Shown piece by piece: positions 5,685 through 9,430 of a stretch of DNA of 9,430 nt. The DNA is from Pseudomonadota bacterium (GTDB lineage: Bacteria > Desulfobacterota > Desulfobacteria > Desulfobacterales > ETH-SRB1): contig JAHIKR010000099.1 of assembly GCA_018897415.1 (NCBI GenBank), forward strand, positions 1 to 9,430, read 5' to 3'. The position numbers and the translations under genes were made by a program. Position 1 is the stretch's first letter, and each line of letters begins with the position of its first letter. The notes beneath the pieces were generated by a model. That model saw only the letters and a list, made by a program, of their open reading frames with translations. It did no database searches and was not told where the DNA came from.

Positions 5685-5752
5685 ATAATATTCCCTTTCA
5701 AACTATTCAATTTGGGTGTTAGCTGTGGGGGCATGATGTCTTGCCTTACTAA

Positions 5753-5781
5753 TGTATACTATCCGGGATGGTCCGTTTCAG
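5753..5781 (-). promoter_or_regulatory. Candidate promoter of the TPR gene, next to a palindrome
   Basis: On the minus strand CTGAAA (5781-5776), a 17-base spacer and TATACA (5758-5753) give a moderate sigma-70-type match about 70 bp upstream of the start codon. Directly upstream and touching the -35 is an inverted repeat, GATATG-ATTTG-CATATC (5781-5797), placed where an activator could bind. An alternative -35 TTGAAA lies at 5818-5813. The rest of the gap 5685-5960 shows no gene. Confidence 0.3.
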
Positions 5782-5960
5782 ATATGATTTGCATATCACA
5801 ATTTTTAAAGCGTTTCAATTTATTACATGAATAGCAGAATAAAGAAGGGGGCAAATCTACTTTTGACTCTTAATGGGAATCAGCAAGGGGCAATAATGAA
5901 GAAGGTGGACGCAGCGAAATGTCAGTCAGAATTGAAGGGGATGGGTTAATGGGGTCTGAT

Positions 5961-6485
5961 TTAAGATGCTATCCACTTTCTGATTTGCATAACAACATCT
6001 TTTTCCCATCTGTTTGTAACTCGCAGGCTTATAAACTGTTTATAAAGATTGTTGATTAAAACAAAAATCCTTTCATAAAGATAAACCTTTTCCAGTAAGG
6101 CCGCTTCAATATCCTCTTTGGTTTCAACAGGCCCTGTGGCCGGTGTTTTGAGGCTTGAAATATTGAGGCTCTCACCTTTTATATTAAATCGCCATTCATT
6201 ATTGCCTGATTTGTAGATAAGATTGAGTTCGGTTACAACTGCTCCTTTCTGCAGAGAGAGAATCCCTTCTTCCAGTCCGGCTTTGTCGCCTTTTATGGTA
6301 ATACTTTCTTTTGTATCGTTTTTATTGTTTTCAAGTACAATACGGTTTCCAATATCAAGGGATACAAGTTCTTTGTCTGATTCTTTCAGTATATCCTGCT
6401 GGTTTTCCATGATAAACCACAGCCATGTGAGAAATTCATGACCTAAAAATTTATATCGATTATAAGATACGGCTACATCAAGCAT
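5961..6485 (-). CDS. RdgC-like protein, C-terminal part (separated by an in-frame TAG)
   Basis: The 174-residue ORF begins MLDVAVSYNRYKFLGHEFLT. The LGHEFLTWLW motif, and a later KGAVVTELNLIYKSGNNEWR block followed by a helical end (DIEAALLEKVYLYERIFVLI), correspond to the C-terminal half of RdgC-family proteins, where I recall a GKVVTKLAL block and a similar final helix in E. coli RdgC. RdgC binds double-stranded DNA as a ring and modulates RecA. This ORF is in the same frame as the upstream RdgC-like ORF, two codons beyond its TAG (TAG-CCC-ATG). A GGAG immediately before the TAG could serve as ribosome-binding site for this ATG, allowing independent or coupled translation. It is either a genuine split subunit or the downstream half of an interrupted gene. 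Confidence 0.65.
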   Translation of the reverse strand: MLDVAVSYNRYKFLGHEFLTWLWFIMENQQDILKESDKELVSLDIGNRIVLENNKNDTKESITIKGDKAGLEEGILSLQKGAVVTELNLIYKSGNNEWRFNIKGESLNISSLKTPATGPVETKEDIEAALLEKVYLYERIFVLINNLYKQFISLRVTNRWEKDVVMQIRKWIAS

Positions 6486-6488
6486 GGG

Positions 6489-7103
6489 CTACTCCGTGAA
6501 TTTTGTGGGCGAAAGATTTAACAAAAGGTCTCGATCCTTATCTGAAAGGCCGGACATAAGATCGGCAGTTGTGTATGGAAATAGCCTGATAAGGCTGAGA
6601 TTGAATGATTTTAAAAAGAGTGTTTCAAGCTCTTCATTAGCAGCTTTCAGGTTTGAGAAAAACCACAGCCAGGATTCTTCAACGTTCCAGATCAGGTCAT
6701 AAATATTTGGTGTGGCTGGAATGCGAAGGCTGAGAACGTCAATCACATGGTCTTTTATGGACTTTTTTTCGTTTCTTGATAAATATTTTCGTCCGCTTTC
6801 CTTAAGCTGTCTGGCCATTTCAATGGCATAATGTTTTTGTATGACTTTGGAAGGAATTGATTTCCTGTCCAGCCTCATTGAAAAAACCATGTATGAACCG
6901 ATTACAAAGGAAGATCCTTCAAAATCAGGGACATAAGGATTTTCAAATGATGTCCATCCGACAATCTTTTCCGGGTGGTCATCATCTATGTCTTTGATGG
7001 AGTTTTGAGTAAGGCCGTTGTATATTTTTTCAAGAACCGGCTTTTCGAGTTTGCCTTTAACTATATAACGAGTGACAGATACTGAAGAAGATAATATGCT
7101 CAT
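6489..7103 (-). CDS. RdgC-like recombination-associated protein, N-terminal part
   Basis: The 204-residue product carries the central RdgC signature: SFVIGSYMVFSMRLDRKSIP, the KKSIKDHVIDVLSLRIPATP region (compare the E. coli KDEVLHSLLPRAF block), then a SWLWFFSNLKAANEELETLF segment like the RdgC stretch around its metal-independent DNA-binding core. The gene ends LSPTKFTE-TAG, just where one-piece RdgC-like proteins continue into an LGxEFLTWLW segment; that continuation lies in the same frame at 6485-5961. E. coli RdgC is 303 residues; the two parts here total 378. AGGA precedes the ATG at a usable distance. No clear promoter is seen between this gene and the terminator behind the upstream tRNA-Lys, so partial read-through may supply transcription. 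Confidence 0.7.
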   Translation of the reverse strand: MSILSSSVSVTRYIVKGKLEKPVLEKIYNGLTQNSIKDIDDDHPEKIVGWTSFENPYVPDFEGSSFVIGSYMVFSMRLDRKSIPSKVIQKHYAIEMARQLKESGRKYLSRNEKKSIKDHVIDVLSLRIPATPNIYDLIWNVEESWLWFFSNLKAANEELETLFLKSFNLSLIRLFPYTTADLMSGLSDKDRDLLLNLSPTKFTE

Positions 7104-7132
7104 AAATATCCTAATTCTTTAATATCAAAAAA

Positions 7133-7171
7133 TGAAAAAAAGGGCTTCAGATGTAACTCGCTGAAACCCTT
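7133..7171 (-). terminator. Intrinsic terminator downstream of tRNA-Lys
   Basis: Read on the minus strand, AAGGGTTTCAG (7171-7161) pairs with CTGAAGCCCTT (7150-7140) through 11 positions with one G-U, around a 10-base loop. It is followed by a run of Ts (7139-7135) and more T-rich sequence. It starts 10 bp after the tRNA CCA end. Confidence 0.85.
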
Positions 7172-7180
7172 GATTTTGCT

Positions 7181-7257
7181 TGGTGGGCCGTATTGGAATC
7201 GAACCAATAACCTACTGATTAAGAGTCAGGTGCTCTGCCTGGTTGAGCTAACGGCCC
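7181..7257 (-). tRNA. tRNA-Lys (anticodon CTT)
   Basis: The minus strand gives a full cloverleaf: acceptor GGGCCGT/ACGGCCC (7 perfect pairs), TA, D stem GCTC/GAGC, anticodon arm CCTGA-CTCTTAA-TCAGT with anticodon CTT (7221-7223), 5-base variable loop, T arm ATTGG-TTCGATT-CCAAT, discriminator A, and an encoded CCA (7183-7181). Base pair 27-43 is a C-U mismatch. It reads AAG lysine codons. It has its own promoter upstream and terminator downstream, so it looks monocistronic. Confidence 0.95.
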
Positions 7258-7282
7258 ACTGAAATCCAAAAAACAAAAATTT

Positions 7283-7311
7283 TATCTAACAAATTTAATA
7301 AGTGCTGTCAA
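7283..7311 (-). promoter_or_regulatory. Promoter of tRNA-Lys
   Basis: Minus-strand TTGACA (7311-7306), 17-base spacer, TAGATA (7288-7283); the -35 matches consensus exactly and the -10 in four of six positions. The expected start lies near 7276, giving a short leader of about 20 bases before the tRNA. Confidence 0.75.
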
Positions 7312-7342
7312 TTTTTTTTAATTTTTTATGAGTTCATGCTAC

Positions 7343-7369
7343 TTGACCTGTTAAAACGTATCTGATACT
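7343..7369 (+). promoter_or_regulatory. Weak candidate promoter of hemL
   Basis: TTGACC (7343-7348) and GATACT (7364-7369) with a 15-base spacer. Both hexamers are reasonable but the spacing is short. An alternative, TTGAAA (7372-7377) with GCTAAT (7395-7400) at 17 bases, would start transcription at the ribosome-binding site itself, which is less likely. It lies back-to-back with the tRNA-Lys promoter. Confidence 0.3.
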
Positions 7370-7424
7370 TTTTGAAACTTATAAAGGGTATGGGGCTAAT
7401 TATCAAAGGAAAGGATGCTGAATT

Positions 7425-8720
7425 ATGAATCGCGAAAATTCTAATAAGCTTTTTAATAGAGCGATTAATATTATACCTGGCGGTGTTAACAGTCCGGTGC
7501 GTGCTTGCAAGTCCGTAGGAACTGAACCTGTATTTATTGATCATGCAGAAGGATGTATGATTTATGATGCAGATGGCAACGGTTTCATCGACTACATTGG
7601 CTCGTGGGGTCCAATGATACTTGGACACAGGCATTCGGAGGTCATTAGGGCTATTGCATTTGTCCTTAATCGGGGTACAAGTTTTGGAGCCCCTACAGAT
7701 CTTGAAATAGAGCTCGCTGAAATGGTTATAGATGCAGTTCCTTCTGTTAATATGGTTCGCATGGTAAATTCCGGCACAGAGGCTACAATGAGCGCCATAA
7801 GGCTTGCCCGCGGGGTAACCGGTCGCGATACTATAATTAAATTTGACGGATGTTATCATGGCCATGCAGATACCCTGCTTGTTGAGGCAGGATCGGGTGT
7901 TGCCACATTAGGTATCCCAGGGAGTCTTGGTGTGCCTGAGTCCTTTGTAGCTCATACACTTTCGCTTCCCTATAATGATATAGAAGGTGTTAAGAAAGTT
8001 ATGGATGAGCAGGGAGAGAAAGTTGCCTGTATAATAGTTGAGCCTGTTGCAGGAAACATGGGGCTTGTAAGACCTGTTGAAGGTTTTCTGGAGACTTTAA
8101 GAGAAGTAACTGAAAAGAGCGGCAGCATACTGATATTTGATGAAGTTATGACTGGTTTCAGGGTTGCATATGGCGGTGCTCAGTCTTTGTATGGAATATC
8201 GCCGGACATCACATGTCTGGGCAAAATTATCGGAGGAGGATTGCCGGTTGGTGCTTATGGAGGCAAACGTGAAATCATGGAACATATTGCACCGCAGGGT
8301 CCTGTATATCAGGCAGGAACACTTTCAGGCAATCCAGTCGCAATGGCAGCAGGGATTGCAACGCTTAACCAGTTGAAGAAACCTGGCTTTTATGAGCTAC
8401 TTGATAAAAAGGCAGATGTTCTTGCAACAGGCCTCGCTAAGGCTGCTGCAGATGCGGGAATAAATGTCACGGTAGACAGGGCAGGATCAATGCTTGGGAT
8501 GTTTTTTACCGACAGAAAAGTAAAAAATTTTAATGATGCAAAGACCAGTGATCTTGGTATGTTTTCAGCCTATTACAAGGGTATGCTGGAAAAAGGAATT
8601 TACCTTGCTCCTTCCCAGTTTGAAGCACTTTTTGTTTCAATTGCACATGGTACAGAACATATTGATAAGACTATAAAAGCTGCAGAAGAAGTTCTGAAAA
8701 AGCTAAAGGCTGAAGGCTGA
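7425..8720 (+). CDS. hemL: Glutamate-1-semialdehyde 2,1-aminomutase
   Basis: HemL converts glutamate-1-semialdehyde to 5-aminolevulinate using pyridoxal/pyridoxamine phosphate, the last step of the C5 route to tetrapyrroles, in the cytoplasm. The 431-residue length is normal. Visible family blocks include the N-terminal IPGGVNSPVRA (17-27), NSGTEATMSAIRLAR (115-129), FDGCYHGHAD (140-149), FDEVMTGFR (238-246, with Asp239 expected to contact the cofactor nitrogen), the cofactor lysine Lys267 in CLGKIIGGGLPVGAYGG, and GTLSGNPVAMAAG near residue 300. AAAGGAAAGGA (7405-7414) precedes the ATG. It stands alone, divergent from tRNA-Lys and convergent with ssb; no other hem gene is in view. The end of the gene (LKAEG, stop) is made of tandem AAGGCTG heptamers that form one arm of a hairpin. 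Confidence 0.97.
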   Translation: MNRENSNKLFNRAINIIPGGVNSPVRACKSVGTEPVFIDHAEGCMIYDADGNGFIDYIGSWGPMILGHRHSEVIRAIAFVLNRGTSFGAPTDLEIELAEMVIDAVPSVNMVRMVNSGTEATMSAIRLARGVTGRDTIIKFDGCYHGHADTLLVEAGSGVATLGIPGSLGVPESFVAHTLSLPYNDIEGVKKVMDEQGEKVACIIVEPVAGNMGLVRPVEGFLETLREVTEKSGSILIFDEVMTGFRVAYGGAQSLYGISPDITCLGKIIGGGLPVGAYGGKREIMEHIAPQGPVYQAGTLSGNPVAMAAGIATLNQLKKPGFYELLDKKADVLATGLAKAAADAGINVTVDRAGSMLGMFFTDRKVKNFNDAKTSDLGMFSAYYKGMLEKGIYLAPSQFEALFVSIAHGTEHIDKTIKAAEEVLKKLKAEG

Positions 8721-8747
8721 AGGCTGTCAGGGAGCTTCAGCCTTCAG
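8710..8747. terminator. Strong hairpin between convergent hemL and ssb
   Basis: CTGAAGGCTGAAG (8710-8722) and CTTCAGCCTTCAG (8735-8747) are exact inverted repeats of 13 bp around a 12-base loop. The left arm includes the hemL stop codon TGA (8718-8720). No good T-tract follows on the plus strand (TCTATCC) and only a weak one on the minus strand, so it may act as a bidirectional, imperfect terminator or as an mRNA 3'-end protector. The left arm derives from three tandem AAGGCTG units (8706-8726). Confidence 0.6.
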
Positions 8748-8833
8748 TCTATCCACCTGAGTAGTTACCAGTGAAATTGATAAGTATTTATCTTTTGAAT
8801 TTCTATCAAAAAATAATCTTGTGAAAATACTGG

Positions 8834-9262
8834 CTAAAAAGGAATATCATCATCAGTTTTATCCGAGCCTGACGGTACGGATGTATCAGAAACTTGAGTA
8901 TTTAAAGGCGGCTCATCTGAATTTGCAGAATCTCTTCCACCTAAAAACTGAACATCAGACGCAACAATTTCAGTAGTATATCTTGTAACGCCGTCTTTTT
9001 CCCATGATTTTGTCTGTAAACGACCCTCTACATAGACCTGCCTGCCTTTTGAAAGATATTCGCCGCATATTTCTCCAAGTTTTCTAAAAGCTACGATACG
9101 ATGCCATTCTGTGCGTTCTTTTTTTTCTCCGGTAGCTTTGTCCTTCCATTCTTCAGATGTTGCTATGCTGAAATTGGCGACAGCATTACCGTCTGGAGTA
9201 TAGCGTACTTCGGGATCTCTGCCCAAACGTCCGATCAGTATCACCTTGTTAATACCTGACAT
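8834..9262 (-). CDS. ssb: Single-stranded DNA-binding protein
   Basis: The 142-residue protein has the OB-fold of bacterial SSB, starting MSGINKVILIGRLGRDPEVR. Trp39, Trp53 and Trp87 match the positions of the ssDNA-stacking tryptophans of E. coli SSB (40, 54, 88). After the fold (about residue 107) comes a short, Ser/Asp-rich linker and the acidic tip DDDIPF, which recruits partner proteins such as those of the replisome and repair. A GGGGG ribosome-binding site (9272-9268) precedes the ATG. The linker is short (about 30 residues) but within the normal range. Rather than sitting next to rpsF/rpsR, it is alone here, convergent with hemL. It is probably the housekeeping copy. Confidence 0.96.
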   Translation of the reverse strand: MSGINKVILIGRLGRDPEVRYTPDGNAVANFSIATSEEWKDKATGEKKERTEWHRIVAFRKLGEICGEYLSKGRQVYVEGRLQTKSWEKDGVTRYTTEIVASDVQFLGGRDSANSDEPPLNTQVSDTSVPSGSDKTDDDIPF

Positions 9263-9289
9263 ATTTACCCCCTAAAACAATTTTATAAA

Positions 9290-9318
9290 GTTATAAAAGT
9301 TATACCTAAATCCTGCAA
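9290..9318 (-). promoter_or_regulatory. Candidate ssb promoter
   Basis: Minus-strand TTGCAG (9318-9313), 17-base spacer, TATAAC (9295-9290); the -10 matches five of six, the -35 three of six. A second TATAAC (9304-9299) lies one 9-bp step upstream in a tandem TATAACTTT repeat. A perfect 14-bp palindrome, CAAATTTAAATTTG (9316-9329), overlaps the -35, where an operator could sit. Confidence 0.35.
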
Positions 9319-9407
9319 ATTTAAATTTGACAACTTTGTAAAAGGTCAAAATTCGGACGGCAAAGTAAAAAGCTTCAGTTTCAAGGCGCGCAAATCCTGA
9401 GGAAAGA

Positions 9408-9427
9408 GACGTAGTTATAGCTACGTC
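9408..9427. repeat. Palindrome at the window edge, possible centre of a larger repeat
   Basis: GACGTAG (9408-9414) and CTACGTC (9421-9427) are exact inverted arms around TTATAG. The 80 bases to the left (from about 9330) are GC-mixed, non-coding and unlike the AT-rich ssb upstream region. I have the impression, from memory only, that this motif is the centre of a long palindromic intergenic repeat of sulfate reducers. The matching right arm would lie beyond the window. Confidence 0.45.
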
Positions 9428-9430
9428 GCA

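Noticed and set aside
5920..5962. G-rich stretch (GGGGATGGG, GGGG) as a quadruplex or REP
   Set aside because: Only three suitable G-runs lie close together, and no paired arm or second copy was found in the window.
7181..7257. tRNA-Lys 3' end as an integration site
   Set aside because: No direct repeat of the tRNA 3' end was found elsewhere in the window and there is no integrase gene.
7326..7865. Minus-strand ORF of 179 codons over the start of hemL
   Set aside because: It is the shadow of a clearly conserved hemL reading frame.

Overview
The window looks like a piece of a moderately AT-rich anaerobic bacterial chromosome, most likely a member of the Desulfobacterota (former Deltaproteobacteria). 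That assignment is an inference. It rests on the overall look of the HemL, SSB and RdgC-like proteins and on the secreted TPR protein, whose N-terminal domain resembles proteins I associate with sulfate reducers. No marker here settles taxonomy.

Positions 1-2590 are an accessory, mobile-element-rich zone. Two nearly identical 172-bp copies (1-172 and 703-874) carry the decayed 3' end of a REP-associated tyrosine transposase (RAYT) gene, and both have the same in-frame TGA. Between them lie a 92-codon orphan ORF and a perfect 12-bp-arm hairpin. Next comes a reverse-strand toxin-antitoxin module of the HI1419/HI1420 (HigBA-like) type. It has a textbook promoter/operator, but the toxin gene is broken by a single TGA, and the last residues of the antitoxin are encoded by the end of the RAYT repeat. 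An apparently complete RAYT gene follows, enclosed by perfect 26-bp inverted repeats, the right one containing the gene's stop codon.

Positions 2590-3900 hold two small hypothetical membrane proteins on the plus strand, separated by a GC-rich, imperfectly palindromic island that resembles an integron attC site. Positions 3909-5684 (minus) encode a secreted TPR protein with nine almost identical 34-residue modules that are also strongly conserved as DNA.

Positions 5961-7103 (minus) encode an RdgC-like, recombination-associated protein. It is split into an N-terminal and a C-terminal part by one in-frame TAG; the second part restarts two codons later in the same frame. Upstream on the same strand is a tRNA-Lys(CTT) gene with a clear promoter and a terminator. 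Positions 7425-9262 return to core genes: hemL (plus) and ssb (minus) converge on a strong hairpin that includes the hemL stop codon. The right edge of the window shows the centre of what may be a larger palindromic repeat.

Functionally, hemL (tetrapyrrole synthesis), ssb (replication and repair), tRNA-Lys and the RdgC-like gene are housekeeping genes. The left third is a graveyard of transposase and toxin-antitoxin fragments around one element that may still be functional.
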